DNA of 64,000 nucleotides from Avedoeria sp964651245 (GCA_964651245.1 CAZYVI010000001.1:124001-188000); one strand, 5' to 3'. Counted from the first letter of the stretch, positions 37,187-46,505 are shown. The notes: generated by a model from the sequence alone, not told the origin. Numbers and translations: made by a program.

Positions 37187-37606
37187 TTACGGTCGTGGCA
37201 GCGCGAGCGCCTGGGCCGCCTCGGGCACGCCGGTGGTCACGATGACCTGGGTGCCCATGACGAAGAAGAGGATCGCCAGGCCGTAGACGATCCACTTGCA
37301 GACGACGTTGCCGAGCCCCCGCGGCACATAGTCGTCGATGACGGTCCGGACGCCGTTCGTGCCGTGCGACAGCGCGAACGTGAGCAGCAGCCAGTCGAAC
37401 AGCCGCCAGCCGGGATGGGCCCAGCGCTGGACGACGAAGGCGTAGTCGATCGTCTCGACGCGAGCGACGAGGTGCATGTAGAGGAGGTGGAAGGTGGCGA
37501 TGAACAGCAGCACGACGCCGCTGGCCCGCATGAAGAACCAGGCCATGAGCTCGAGGTTGCCCTGCGCGTGCACGCGCTCGGCGCGCGGGGTGCGGTAAAC
37601 GCTCAC
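37187..37606 (-). CDS. sdhD: Succinate dehydrogenase membrane anchor subunit
   Basis: A 139-residue protein with three membrane helices (about residues 23-42, 64-82 and 98-120). A heme-linked His lies in LSHGTNGVRTVIDDY, the usual pattern. It starts at a GTG with GGAGGAG just upstream. Together with SdhC it anchors SdhAB and forms the quinone site. Confidence 0.88.
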   Translation of the reverse strand: MSVYRTPRAERVHAQGNLELMAWFFMRASGVVLLFIATFHLLYMHLVARVETIDYAFVVQRWAHPGWRLFDWLLLTFALSHGTNGVRTVIDDYVPRGLGNVVCKWIVYGLAILFFVMGTQVIVTTGVPEAAQALALPRP

Positions 37607-37626
37607 GCTCTCCTCCGGTGCGGCGA

Positions 37627-38046
37627 TCAGCGGAACAGCGGCTCGAGCGTGACCCAGATCGTCGGGACGAGCACGACGAGCATGATGGCCGTCTCGATGT
37701 AGACCAGCCGGCGCTGGTGACGGGCCATCCCCGGCACGAGGTCGATGAGGATGATCCGGGCGCCGTTCACGGCGTGGAACAGGACGCCGAAGATGAGGAA
37801 CGACTCGAACACCTTGAACACCGGGTGGTTGTAGAGGAAGAGGAACTCGTTGAAGACGTCCTCGCCCAACCCGATGAGCCAGATGTCGAAGATGTGCAGG
37901 TAGAGGAACAGCACGATCCCGAGGCCGGCGGCGCGGTGCAGCACCCACGACCACTGCCCCTCGCGGCCGCGGTAGCGCAGGATGCCCAGCAGCCGTCGCC
38001 AGAGCGCCGGGCGCGCCTCCGCGCCGGCCGTGCGAACTCCGGCCAT
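37627..38046 (-). CDS. sdhC: Succinate dehydrogenase cytochrome b subunit
   Basis: A 139-residue protein with three membrane helices after a basic N-terminus. The likely heme His is in LFHAVNGARIILIDL, and another His sits in VLHRAAGLG at the start of helix one. It is the first gene of sdhCDAB and lies 20 bases before sdhD. Confidence 0.88.
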   Translation of the reverse strand: MAGVRTAGAEARPALWRRLLGILRYRGREGQWSWVLHRAAGLGIVLFLYLHIFDIWLIGLGEDVFNEFLFLYNHPVFKVFESFLIFGVLFHAVNGARIILIDLVPGMARHQRRLVYIETAIMLVVLVPTIWVTLEPLFR

Positions 38047-38109
38047 GCGTTCCCCCCTCGTGCGACGAGACGAGGTCCGGCGCCCCTCACCGGCGGCCGA
38101 ACCTTGGTA

Positions 38110-38137
38110 AGTATATGGGATTGGTGCGGGGGGGCAA
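38110..38137 (-). promoter_or_regulatory. Predicted promoter of sdhCDAB
   Basis: TTGCCC and TATACT on the minus strand with a 16-base spacer, about 65 bases before sdhC. It falls in the only AT-richer stretch of this spacer. Confidence 0.55.
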
Positions 38138-38143
38138 CGATCT

Positions 38144-38160
38144 CGGCCGCCCAGCGGCCG
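38144..38160 (-). terminator. Possible terminator hairpin after the O-methyltransferase gene
   Basis: A 7-bp stem (CGGCCGC/GCGGCCG) with a three-base loop, between the methyltransferase stop and the sdh promoter. No T-tract. Confidence 0.3.
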
Positions 38161-38196
38161 CGGTCGACGGCCGGCGGTCGGCGGTCGGCGCGCCCC

Positions 38197-38898
38197 CTAC
38201 ACCCGCACCGCCATCGCCAACCCCTCCGCCGTCGGCCACATCGTCGCCCGCCACCGCGGGTCCCCCGCCAGCGCCGCGTTGAAGGCGCGGATCGCCGCCG
38301 CGTCGGCGCTGGGCGCCTCGTCGCCGACGACGCCGCCCCAGGCGAAGGCGTTGTCGCCCAGGACGACGCCGCCGGGGCGGAGGTGGGCTGCCGCCCAGTC
38401 GAGGTAGGCCAGGTAGCCGGTCTTGTCGGCGTCGATGAACACGAGGTCGAACGGAGCGTGGGGCGCCAGGTGTGGCAGGCTGTCCCGCGCCGGACCGACG
38501 ACGACCGTGACCCGGTCGGCGACGCCGGCGGCGGCGAAGTTCGCCCGGGCCACCTCGGCGCGGTCGGGCTCGAGCTCGAGCGTCCAGAGGTGGCCGCCCG
38601 GCGCCAGGCCGCGCGCGATCGCGATGCCGGAGTACCCGCCGAGTGTCCCGATCTCGACCGCCTTGACCGCCCCGACCGCCCGCGCGACGACCTCGAGGTG
38701 CCGGGCGTCCATCGCGCCCACGTGGATGAGCGGCAGCCCGGCGGCCGCCGATCGCTCGCGGGCGGCGCGCAGCGCGTCGTCCTCGGGCGCGAACGTGGCC
38801 TCGACGTAGGCGGCGATCGCCGCGTCGCCCGAGCCGAAGGCCTTCACGGGCGGCGAGCCGTGGGCCGCGGACGCTGCGGGTTCGTCGGAGATCGACAT
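38197..38898 (-). CDS. O-methyltransferase, class I SAM-dependent (COMT-like)
   Basis: A 233-residue methyltransferase. The SAM loop is EIGTLGGYSGIAIA, the acidic residue follows in TLELEPDRAEVA, and the metal-binding Asp pair lies in FIDADKTGYLAYLDWA and LGDNAFAWGG. This is the layout of divalent-metal O-methyltransferases such as caffeoyl-CoA types. AAAGGA is nine bases before the second ATG (38898), which is preferred over the ATG three codons upstream. Substrate unknown. Confidence 0.88.
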   Translation of the reverse strand: MSISDEPAASAAHGSPPVKAFGSGDAAIAAYVEATFAPEDDALRAARERSAAAGLPLIHVGAMDARHLEVVARAVGAVKAVEIGTLGGYSGIAIARGLAPGGHLWTLELEPDRAEVARANFAAAGVADRVTVVVGPARDSLPHLAPHAPFDLVFIDADKTGYLAYLDWAAAHLRPGGVVLGDNAFAWGGVVGDEAPSADAAAIRAFNAALAGDPRWRATMWPTAEGLAMAVRV

Positions 38899-38932
38899 CG
38901 AGTTCATCCTTTCATACCGGCGGCGAGGCCAC

Positions 38933-38938
38933 TAGGAT
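38933..38938 (+). promoter_or_regulatory. Possible -10 box (TAGGAT) for ettA
   Basis: TAGGAT lies about 70 bases before the ettA start in the divergent spacer; no good -35 is visible. Confidence 0.3.
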
Positions 38939-39008
38939 AGTCGGCCCCCGGCGAGAAGGCCGGACGCCGATAGCCCCTGACTACACGAACCCCGACGAGG
39001 TCCGACCG

Positions 39009-40694
39009 ATGGCCGACCCCCAGCAGATCCTGTTCTCCATGGTCGGCGTCGGCCGCTTCCACCCGCCGGACAAGCACGTCCTGCGCGACATCTCGCTGTC
39101 GTTCTACTACGGCGCCAAGATCGGCGTGCTCGGCCTGAACGGCGCCGGCAAGAGCAGCCTGCTGCGGATCATGGCCGGCGAGGACGAGGGCTACACCGGC
39201 CAGATCGTCATCGACAAGGACGTTACCCGCGGCCTGCTGCACCAGGAGCCGGACCTCGACGAGTCCAAGACCGTCCGCCAGGTGGTCGAGGAGGCCGTGC
39301 AGCCCGTCGTCGACCTCCTGGCCGCCTACGACGCCCTGTCGGCGCGCTTCGCCGAGGACCTGAGCGCTGACGAGATGGATGCGCTGATCGACGAGCAGGC
39401 CAAGCTCGGCGCGCGCCTCGAGGCCGTCGACGGCTGGTCGCTGGCGTCGCGCCTCGAGCACGCCATGGACGCGCTGCGCTGCCCGCCGCCCGAGACGCCC
39501 GTCGCCGTGCTCTCGGGCGGCGAGCGCCGCCGCGTGGCGCTGTGCCGGCTGCTGCTGCGCGAACCCGACATCCTGCTGCTCGACGAGCCGACGAACCACC
39601 TCGACGCCGAGAGCGTGCAGTGGCTCGAGCGGCACCTGCAGCAGTACAAGGGCACCGTCATCGCCGTCACCCACGACCGCTACTTCCTCGACAACGTGGC
39701 GCAGTGGATCCTCGAGCTCGATCGCGGCCACGGCATCCCGTGGCGCGGCAACTACACGTCGTGGCTCGAGCAGAAGCAGGCGCGGCTGGCCCACGAGGCC
39801 AAGGCCGACGACCGGCGCCGCCGGACGTTGGAGCGCGAGCTCGAGTGGATCCGGATGGCGCCCAAGGCCCGCCATGCGAAGGGCAAGGCCCGCGTGGCCG
39901 CCTACGAGCGGCTGCTGGGCGAGGAGGGCGAGGCCCAGCGCGGCGAGCTCGAGATCTACATCCCGCCCGGGCCGCGCCTCGGCGATGTCGTGATCACGTT
40001 CGACGCGGTGACGAAAGCGTTCGGCGACAAGCTGTTGTTCGAGGAGCTCTCGTTCGCCGTCCCGCCCGGCTCGATCGTCGGCGTCATCGGCCCCAACGGC
40101 GCCGGGAAGACGACCCTGCTCGAGCTGATCACCGGACACGACGCCCCCGACCGCGGCACCGTCACCGTCGGCGAGACCGTCGAGCTGGCCTACGTCGACC
40201 AGTCGCGGGCGGTGCTATCCCCCGACGACACCGTCTGGCAGGCGATCACCGAGGGCGACGAGTTCCTCCAGCTCGGTCCGCGCACCGTGAACTCGCGCGC
40301 CTACGTGGCCGGCTTCAACTTCACCGGCGCCGACCAGCAGCGCAAGGTCGGCGTGCTCTCGGGCGGCGAGCGCAACCGCGTCCACCTGGCGCGGATGCTG
40401 CGCAGCGGCGCCAACGTCCTGCTCCTCGACGAGCCGACGAACGACCTCGACGTCAACACGCTGCGCGCCCTCGAGGCGGCGATCGAGCGCTTCGCCGGCA
40501 GCGCCATCATCGTCAGCCACGACCGCTGGTTCCTCGACCGCGTCGCCACCCACATCCTGGCGTTCGAGGGCGACAGCCAGGTGCGCTGGTTCGAGGGCAA
40601 CTTCCAGGACTACGAACAGGACAGGCGGCAGCGCTTGGGCGCCGCCGCCGACGAGCCGCATCGGGTGCGGTATCGGAGCTTGACGCGGGGGTAG
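39009..40694 (+). CDS. ettA: Energy-dependent translational throttle protein, ABC-F ATPase
   Basis: A 561-residue soluble protein with two ABC ATPase domains and no membrane helices. Walker A motifs are GLNGAGKSS and GPNGAGKTT, signatures LSGGERRRVALCR and LSGGERNRVHLARM, and Walker B motifs LLLDEPTNHLDA and LLLDEPTNDLDV. The linker includes the EttA-type arm and PKARHAKGKARVAAYE. EttA binds the ribosomal E site and gates early elongation according to ATP/ADP. Length fits EttA (about 555) rather than other ABC-F types. Confidence 0.93.
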   Translation: MADPQQILFSMVGVGRFHPPDKHVLRDISLSFYYGAKIGVLGLNGAGKSSLLRIMAGEDEGYTGQIVIDKDVTRGLLHQEPDLDESKTVRQVVEEAVQPVVDLLAAYDALSARFAEDLSADEMDALIDEQAKLGARLEAVDGWSLASRLEHAMDALRCPPPETPVAVLSGGERRRVALCRLLLREPDILLLDEPTNHLDAESVQWLERHLQQYKGTVIAVTHDRYFLDNVAQWILELDRGHGIPWRGNYTSWLEQKQARLAHEAKADDRRRRTLERELEWIRMAPKARHAKGKARVAAYERLLGEEGEAQRGELEIYIPPGPRLGDVVITFDAVTKAFGDKLLFEELSFAVPPGSIVGVIGPNGAGKTTLLELITGHDAPDRGTVTVGETVELAYVDQSRAVLSPDDTVWQAITEGDEFLQLGPRTVNSRAYVAGFNFTGADQQRKVGVLSGGERNRVHLARMLRSGANVLLLDEPTNDLDVNTLRALEAAIERFAGSAIIVSHDRWFLDRVATHILAFEGDSQVRWFEGNFQDYEQDRRQRLGAAADEPHRVRYRSLTRG

Positions 40695-40770
40695 GCGTGG
40701 CGACGGCGCCGCGTTGCCCGGCGGCCGAACCGGCGCCGCGGCGCGCCGACCGGAGCGCCCTTGCCGCGCC

Positions 40771-40799
40771 GCGCGCGGCGTGCCATAGTAGCGCGAATG
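40771..40799 (+). promoter_or_regulatory. Possible promoter of the secreted protein at 40847
   Basis: TTGCCG and CATAGT with a 17-base spacer, about 48 bases before the ATG. Confidence 0.4.
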
Positions 40800-40846
40800 C
40801 CGCGCCGTCGGGCTCGCGTGGGCCGCGGCTTGCAGGAGGGTGACGG

Positions 40847-42310
40847 ATGGCGGAAGGCGCACCGCGCGCCCACGGGGCGCGCTGGCGGATCGCAGGTTCG
40901 CGCTGGGCGTTGGCGCTCGTCGGGGCCGTCGCGCTCGTAGCGGTGCCGGCGCTGGCGGTGCGGGCGGCGCGGCTCGGGCAGGGCTCGCTGCCGCCCAAGA
41001 TCACCCGCATCTACCTCGCGGCCGTCGTCCGGCAGGCCCGCCGGGCCGACTTCGCGCCCGCGCTGACCGCGCCGCCGCCGACGGCGACGCCCGAGCCGTC
41101 CAACACCCCGCCGCCCACCGAGGTGCCCACCGCCACGCCGATGCCCGGCGTCCCGGGGCCGTGCCGCGTGCCGCTGGCCAGCCGGCTGAGCGTCCGCAAC
41201 ATCGACATCGGCGAGTTCGAGGTCCAGCGCACCGCGACGTACTTCACCAGCATGCCGATCCTGGTGGCGCCGGCGTCGATCGGGCGAACCTGGGTGGCCT
41301 GGCCCGACACCGACGGCCAGATCCACTTCACCCTGGCCACCGCCACCGGACGCCGCGAGTCCAACGACGTCAAGGTCCAGGGCGACAGCGTTCACGGCCT
41401 GGCCGCCGTCGGCACCGACGGCGGCGCGGCGCTGGTGCGGCAGAACGAGCAGTTGGTCCTGGTGCGCTTCCTGGCCGACGGCACGATCCCGTGGAAGACG
41501 GTGGTCGTCGGCAATGCCGGCCAGGGCAGCGGCAAGAAGTGGATCCGGCCGTCGTGGACCCACGAGAGCCGGCTGCGCTGGACCGGCGAGGTCTTCGCCG
41601 CCTACGTCGGCCACGTCCAGAACTTCGGCGCCAACGGCGTCCACCAGGGCGACCTGCTGTGGCTGTTCGACGCCGACGGCCAGCGCGTCCTGCCCGAGAC
41701 CGAGCCCGCCCGCGACTACCCGCAGTGGGACTGGGGCTGCAGCCACAGCCTCGACGTCCGGCTGCGCCACAACCGCGGGCTCGACATCATCGGCCCGGTC
41801 TGCCTCTCGGACGCCTACCCGGCCAAGGCCATCGTCTACCGCCATGGCCCGACGCTGCGCAGCGAGCCCAGCGGCGACGGCAGCGGCCACAGCGACGCCG
41901 CGCTCGGCGGCCTGGTGACGCTGCCGGACGGCTTCGCGCTGAACTTCCAGTCCAAGGAGGGCCGCAAGTCGTACGACATCGGCCTCGTCCGCGTCTACGG
42001 CGACGCCGAGGAGATCAGCGACCCCTACTGGCTGACGAACACGGCCGCCGTCGACGAGCTGGCGCCGCACCTGGCGAACTACGCCCAACACCTGTTGGCC
42101 TCGTGGGTCGAGGGCGAGGCGTTCAAGCTGGCGGTGTTCTCGACCCGGGCCGAGCCGATCGAAGGCCCGGTGACGGTCGACGCCGCCGCCGGCGCCCGCG
42201 ACGACTTCGAGAACGACTTCAACGGCGACGTGGTCTGGGCGTTCAGCGACGCCCAGGGCAGCAGCCTCAAGCTGGCGCGCGTCCAGGCCTGCATCCCGCA
42301 ACAACCCTGA
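40847..42310 (+). CDS. Secreted protein of unknown function with Thr/Pro linker
   Basis: A 487-residue protein with an N-terminal membrane or signal helix (about residues 17-38), then IYLAAVVRQ and a Pro/Thr linker (around 70-105). The main part is beta-rich, with repeated short motifs such as WVAWPDTDGQIHF, LLWLFDADGQRVL and DVVWAFSDAQGS, suggesting a propeller. Two Cys lie in DWGCSHSLDVR and GPVCLSD. The ATG has GCAGGAGGG. A 15-bp hairpin lies just after the stop. No family recognised. Confidence 0.72.
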   Translation: MAEGAPRAHGARWRIAGSRWALALVGAVALVAVPALAVRAARLGQGSLPPKITRIYLAAVVRQARRADFAPALTAPPPTATPEPSNTPPPTEVPTATPMPGVPGPCRVPLASRLSVRNIDIGEFEVQRTATYFTSMPILVAPASIGRTWVAWPDTDGQIHFTLATATGRRESNDVKVQGDSVHGLAAVGTDGGAALVRQNEQLVLVRFLADGTIPWKTVVVGNAGQGSGKKWIRPSWTHESRLRWTGEVFAAYVGHVQNFGANGVHQGDLLWLFDADGQRVLPETEPARDYPQWDWGCSHSLDVRLRHNRGLDIIGPVCLSDAYPAKAIVYRHGPTLRSEPSGDGSGHSDAALGGLVTLPDGFALNFQSKEGRKSYDIGLVRVYGDAEEISDPYWLTNTAAVDELAPHLANYAQHLLASWVEGEAFKLAVFSTRAEPIEGPVTVDAAAGARDDFENDFNGDVVWAFSDAQGSSLKLARVQACIPQQP

Positions 42311-42321
42311 CGAAACGCCGA

Positions 42322-42357
42322 CGACGCGGCCGCCGGGCATCACCGGCGGCCGCGTCG
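42322..42357 (+). terminator. Strong hairpin after the secreted protein gene
   Basis: A perfect 15-bp stem (CGACGCGGCCGCCGG with its complement) and a six-base loop, 11 bases past the stop. No T-tract follows. Confidence 0.6.
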
Positions 42358-42468
42358 CGTCGTCTGGATCGTTCGTACGACGCCGTTCCCACCCCCGCTG
42401 CGCCAGCGCTCTGCCCCGCCCCGCTTGCCGTGGCCGGCCCGGCCCCACGTCGGACAACCCGCGAACCC

Positions 42469-44991
42469 ATGAGCCAGTCCCCCAACCCACGCCCGACGAC
42501 GGCGCGCCGCGCCGCGCGCCGCCGCCGTCTGCCCGTCGCGATCGCCGCGTCGCTCGCGGCCGGCCACGCCCTCGCGCCAGCGGTGGCCGCGCAGGTGCCG
42601 CCGGTGCCGGCTCAGCCGCCGCTGCACCACCCCGCCGACCCCGCCGCCTGGCGCACCTACGCCAGCGGCGACGAGGTGCTGGCGCTCCAGAGCGATCCGT
42701 CCGACGCGCGCCGGCTCTGGGCGGGCACCGAGGGCGGCGGCGTCGTCGTCTGGGACGCCGCGGCGGCCACGTTCGAGCACCACACGGCGCCGACGCAGCC
42801 GGGCCTACCCTCGAACCGCGTCTACGACGTGGCCTTCGACCCGGCCGACGGCACGCCGTGGCTGGCGACGGCCGGGGGGGTGGTCCGCGCCTCGGGCGCG
42901 GCGTGGCGGGCGTGGTCGAGCGCCGACGGCCTGCCCAGCGACGTCGTGCGTACGGTCGCCGTCGACCGCCGCGGCGTCGTCTGGGCCGGTGCCGACGCCG
43001 GGATTGCCTTCCTCGCGCCGGGCGCCGACCACTGGCAGGTCGCGGCGCGCGACACGTTCACCCGCTTCTCGCGCGCCGCCAAGAAGGGCCCCGGCGCCAC
43101 TGGCGCGGCCGACAGCGTCGTCGACGGCCGCGGGCGGACGTGGTTCGCCCACGGCCGCGATCGCGTCGACGAGGACCGCGCCGCCCTGTCGTGGTTCGAC
43201 CCCGCCGACGGCGCCTGGCGCCACGTCACGTCGGTCGGGCCCGGCGGCAACCCCGCCAACGGACCGCAGACCGAGCAGATCACGGCGCTGGCGATCGACC
43301 CGCGCGACGGTTCGGTCTGGGCCGGCACCTGGCTGCGCGGCCTCTACCGGTTCGACGGCGAGGACTGGCACTGGCACACGCCGCAGGGCGGGCTGTGCGG
43401 CAAGAGCATCACGGCGCTGGCGGCGGTCGGCACCGCCCTGTGGGCCGCGTGCGCCGACGAGCAGGGCGCCGTCGGCACGGCGCGCTACGACGGCAGCCGC
43501 TGGGCGTCGTCGCCGACCGCGCCCGGGGCGCCGACGATCACGGCGATCGCCGGGGCGGCCGGCCGGGTTTGGTTTGGCGCCGGCACGAGCAGCCGCGACG
43601 GCGGCGGCCTGTCGACGCGCGACGGCGGCCCGGCGCGGACGCTCTCGACGGCCGGACGGACGCCGGCCGTCAACGACATCACCGCCGTCGTCGTCGACGG
43701 CGCCGGCCGCGTCTGGGCCGGCACCCGCGGCTACGGCGTGCTCGGGTTCGACGGGCAGCGCTGGAGCCAGCACACCACGGTGTCGACGGGCGGGCGGCTG
43801 CCGGGCGACGCGGTGACGGACTTGGCCGTCGGCGGCGACACGCTGTGGGTCGCCACGACGAAGTCGGTCTTCGACGGCCAGCGCTGGATCGACGGCGGCG
43901 TCTCGTCGCTCGACATCGCCAGCGGCCGCTGGCGCGCGCCGCTGCGGCGGGGCAGCGACGCCGTGCCGGACAGCGACGTCGGCAGCATCTTGGCCGGACC
44001 GGACGGCCGCATTTGGATCGGCCTGGGCGCCTCGCCCGACGGCCCCGGCGCCAGCGGCACGACGAGCCGCGGCGACGGCCTGGTGGTCTACGACCCATCC
44101 GCCGACACGTTCGAGCACCTGCGCTACGCCACCACCGGCGGCGGTCTGGTCGGCGACACCGTCCTCGACCTGGCCGCCGGCGACGGCGCCGTCTGGATCG
44201 CGGCCAGCCACCACCTCGACGTCGCCACCGAGACGCGCGTCGGCGGCGGCGTCAGCCGGGCGGTCGACGGCGTGGTGCGCGGCTGGACCGGTGGCGCCGC
44301 CGGCCTCGAGACCTACCACGGCACCGGCTTCGGGCGCGACCCGCTGGTCACCGGCGACGTCCGGGCGGTGGCCGCGGCGGCGGACGGCACCGCCTGGGCC
44401 GGCAGCTACGACATCGACAGCCGCAAGGACACGATCGCCGCGGTCTGGCCGTTCGTCGACGCCGTCGTCAACCGCTTCGACGGCCAGCGCTGGCACGCGA
44501 CGCGGTTCGCCGGCGAGGGCTGGGTGGCGGCGCTGACCCTCGACGGCCAGGGCCGCCTCTGGGCGGGCACGACCCGCGGCCACGCCGCGGCCGAGCACGC
44601 CGTCGTCGGCTTCGACACGGCCGACAAGGCCGCCGGCGGCCTGCGCGTGTTCGACGGCCGCGGCTGGCTGACGATCGCGCCCTCGCCCGACCGGCTGGGC
44701 GTCAAGTCGATCACGGCGCTGGCCTGGGATCCGGTCCGGGGCGGCGTTTGGGTCGGGACCGAGAACGCCGGCCTGCACCTGTTCCTCGCCGCGCCGCCGA
44801 CCCCGACGCCGAGCCCGTCGCCCACGGCCAGCGCCACCGCCACCGACGAGCCGACGCCGACCGTCGCCGCCAGCCCGACGCCGCGGGTCACGCCGAGTCC
44901 GACGGCCACGGCCACCGCCGACGGCGATGGCCGGCTCTTCCTGCCGGCGCTGTACGCCGGACGAGGCGGGGCATCCACCAGCCGCCGCTGA
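42469..44991 (+). CDS. Secreted two-component-regulator-type propeller protein
   Basis: An 840-residue exported protein; the signal covers about residues 1-42 (ending AVAAQVPP). Most of the chain is a series of sensor-propeller repeats with the pattern V-x-x-x-G-x-V-W-A-G-T (RLWAGTEGGGVVVWD, GVVWAGADAGIAFL, SVWAGTWLRGLYRFD, RVWAGTRGYGVLGFDG, GVWVGTENAGLHLF). Such repeats normally form the input part of hybrid sensor kinases, but here no kinase follows. The end is a Thr/Pro linker and RLFLPALYAGR. The start at 42469 is the first ATG before the signal; it lacks a clear ribosome site. Confidence 0.82.
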   Translation: MSQSPNPRPTTARRAARRRRLPVAIAASLAAGHALAPAVAAQVPPVPAQPPLHHPADPAAWRTYASGDEVLALQSDPSDARRLWAGTEGGGVVVWDAAAATFEHHTAPTQPGLPSNRVYDVAFDPADGTPWLATAGGVVRASGAAWRAWSSADGLPSDVVRTVAVDRRGVVWAGADAGIAFLAPGADHWQVAARDTFTRFSRAAKKGPGATGAADSVVDGRGRTWFAHGRDRVDEDRAALSWFDPADGAWRHVTSVGPGGNPANGPQTEQITALAIDPRDGSVWAGTWLRGLYRFDGEDWHWHTPQGGLCGKSITALAAVGTALWAACADEQGAVGTARYDGSRWASSPTAPGAPTITAIAGAAGRVWFGAGTSSRDGGGLSTRDGGPARTLSTAGRTPAVNDITAVVVDGAGRVWAGTRGYGVLGFDGQRWSQHTTVSTGGRLPGDAVTDLAVGGDTLWVATTKSVFDGQRWIDGGVSSLDIASGRWRAPLRRGSDAVPDSDVGSILAGPDGRIWIGLGASPDGPGASGTTSRGDGLVVYDPSADTFEHLRYATTGGGLVGDTVLDLAAGDGAVWIAASHHLDVATETRVGGGVSRAVDGVVRGWTGGAAGLETYHGTGFGRDPLVTGDVRAVAAAADGTAWAGSYDIDSRKDTIAAVWPFVDAVVNRFDGQRWHATRFAGEGWVAALTLDGQGRLWAGTTRGHAAAEHAVVGFDTADKAAGGLRVFDGRGWLTIAPSPDRLGVKSITALAWDPVRGGVWVGTENAGLHLFLAAPPTPTPSPSPTASATATDEPTPTVAASPTPRVTPSPTATATADGDGRLFLPALYAGRGGASTSRR

Positions 44992-45057
44992 GCGCCGATC
45001 ACGGCCGGGCGCGGCCGATCGACGGCGTGGCGCCGCCGGCGCGCCGGACCGATCCCC

Positions 45058-45063
45058 TATAAT
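45058..45063 (+). promoter_or_regulatory. Predicted -10 box (TATAAT) for the NHL lipoprotein
   Basis: A perfect TATAAT about 48 bases before the ATG at 45111, with no clear -35 hexamer. Confidence 0.5.
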
Positions 45064-45110
45064 CGTTCGCCGGCCGCCCCGCCGCCGTCACGCACCCAGG
45101 ACACACGCGC

Positions 45111-46175
45111 ATGCCCGCGACCACGACCCGCCCGCGCCGCCGGCACTTCGGGGCCCCCTCCGCCACCGCGCTGGCCGCGGCCACGCTCGGGTCGCTGCTG
45201 GCCGCCGCCTGCGGCGCCTCGACGCCGGACGCGGCGCCGGCCGCCAGCGGCGGCACCGCCACGCTCGCCGCGACCGCCGCCGCCGTCGCCGACGCCGGCG
45301 CGCCCACGCTGGCGCCGCCCGAGGCGCTCGGGACACAGCGGGCGGCGGGCAAGGTGCCGGTCTACGGCCGCAACTTCGGCGGCCCCGGCTTCGACGACGG
45401 CCAGCTCCAGCTGCCGACGGCGATCGCCGTCGACGCGGCGGGCAACGCCTACGTCTCGGACTCCGTCGGCGTCCAGGTCTTCGACGCCGCCGGCCGCTTC
45501 GCGCGGCGCGTGGCGGCCGGCGAGCTCGTCGCCGTGAACGGCATCGCCGTCACGCCCGACGGCGCCCGGCTCTACGTGGCGCAGCGCGAGCCGCCCGTGC
45601 GCGTGTTCGACGCGGCCGGCGCACCCGCCGGCACCGTCGGCGCCGTCGGCGACGGCCCGGGCCAGCTGGCCCAGCCGGCCGCGCTGGCCCTCGACGCCGC
45701 CGGCCAGCTCTACGTGGCCGACGCGGCCAACGGCCGGATCGAGGTCTTCGGCCCGGGAGGCGCGCACGTCCGGACGATCGGCGAGAAGGGCACGGGCCGG
45801 GGCCAGTTCTCACAGCCGCGGGCGCTGGCGGTCGGTCCGGACGGCCGCGTCTACGTCGGCACCGGCGACAGCTACGCCATCCAGGTGTTCGCGCCCGATG
45901 GGACGTACGAGAAGAGCCTGGCCCACGGCTACAAGGACGCCACGCTCTACCGCATCGCCGGCCTCGCCCTCGACGACGACGGCCGGTTGTACGCCAGCGA
46001 GGCGGCCTCGCACTACGTCCAGGTCTTCGCCGACGGCGCCTGGGTGGCCGACCTCGGCAAGCTCGGCAGCGGGTCGACGCAGTTCAACACCCCCACCGGC
46101 CTGGCGTTCGCCGCCGGGCAGCTCTACGTCGTCGACCAGCAGAACAGCCGCGTGCAGGTCTTCACCACCCCGTAG
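45111..46175 (+). CDS. NHL-repeat lipoprotein
   Basis: A 354-residue protein with a lipobox LAAAC (Cys at about residue 34). After a Thr/Ala spacer come six NHL blades, each with a pattern such as PTAIAVDAAGNAYVSD, PAALALDAAGQLYVAD, PRALAVGPDGRVYVG and PTGLAFAAGQLYVVD. NHL propellers bind ligands or other proteins. It should sit on the outer face of the membrane. Function is otherwise unknown. Confidence 0.85.
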   Translation: MPATTTRPRRRHFGAPSATALAAATLGSLLAAACGASTPDAAPAASGGTATLAATAAAVADAGAPTLAPPEALGTQRAAGKVPVYGRNFGGPGFDDGQLQLPTAIAVDAAGNAYVSDSVGVQVFDAAGRFARRVAAGELVAVNGIAVTPDGARLYVAQREPPVRVFDAAGAPAGTVGAVGDGPGQLAQPAALALDAAGQLYVADAANGRIEVFGPGGAHVRTIGEKGTGRGQFSQPRALAVGPDGRVYVGTGDSYAIQVFAPDGTYEKSLAHGYKDATLYRIAGLALDDDGRLYASEAASHYVQVFADGAWVADLGKLGSGSTQFNTPTGLAFAAGQLYVVDQQNSRVQVFTTP

Positions 46176-46266
46176 CCCTCCGCCGGACCGCGCACGGCCG
46201 CCGCCGCTCGCGCCGGTCACGCGCCTCGCCGGCCTGCGGACGATCCCATAGTCGAGTGTGGACATT

Positions 46267-46313
46267 GCCGCGGACACGCGGCCGCCGCCGGCCCGCTGCC
46301 GCGTGTCCGCGGC
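46267..46313 (+). terminator. Strong hairpin after the NHL lipoprotein gene
   Basis: A perfect 16-bp stem (GCCGCGGACACGCGGC and its complement) with a 15-base loop, about 90 bases after the stop. No T-tract. Confidence 0.55.
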
Positions 46314-46442
46314 GCCGTCGCGGACCGCGCGGCGCGCCGTCGCCTCTGTCGGGCCGCGGCGCGCCGGCGTCGACGGATCGCGCTGACGGCGGCGCGCCGC
46401 GGTGGCACGACCCTTGCATCGATCCGCCCGGCTGACGGCAAC

Positions 46443-46479
46443 GCGCCCGGCCGCGCCGCGAGTCGACGCGGCCGGGCGC
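46443..46479 (-). terminator. Hairpin downstream of ssb
   Basis: A perfect 13-bp stem (GCGCCCGGCCGCG and its complement), 11-base loop, 26 bases past the ssb stop on the minus strand. No T-tract. Confidence 0.55.
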
Positions 46480-46505
46480 CAGCCGGCCGGGCGCACCGCC
46501 CGGGG

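Larger units (their letters stand above)
46176..46505. other. Convergent intergenic region (330 bp) with two hairpins
   Basis: Spacer between the NHL lipoprotein and ssb, which face each other. Its only visible content is two strong inverted repeats, described separately, one serving each gene. No coding signal or known RNA was found. Confidence 0.6.
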
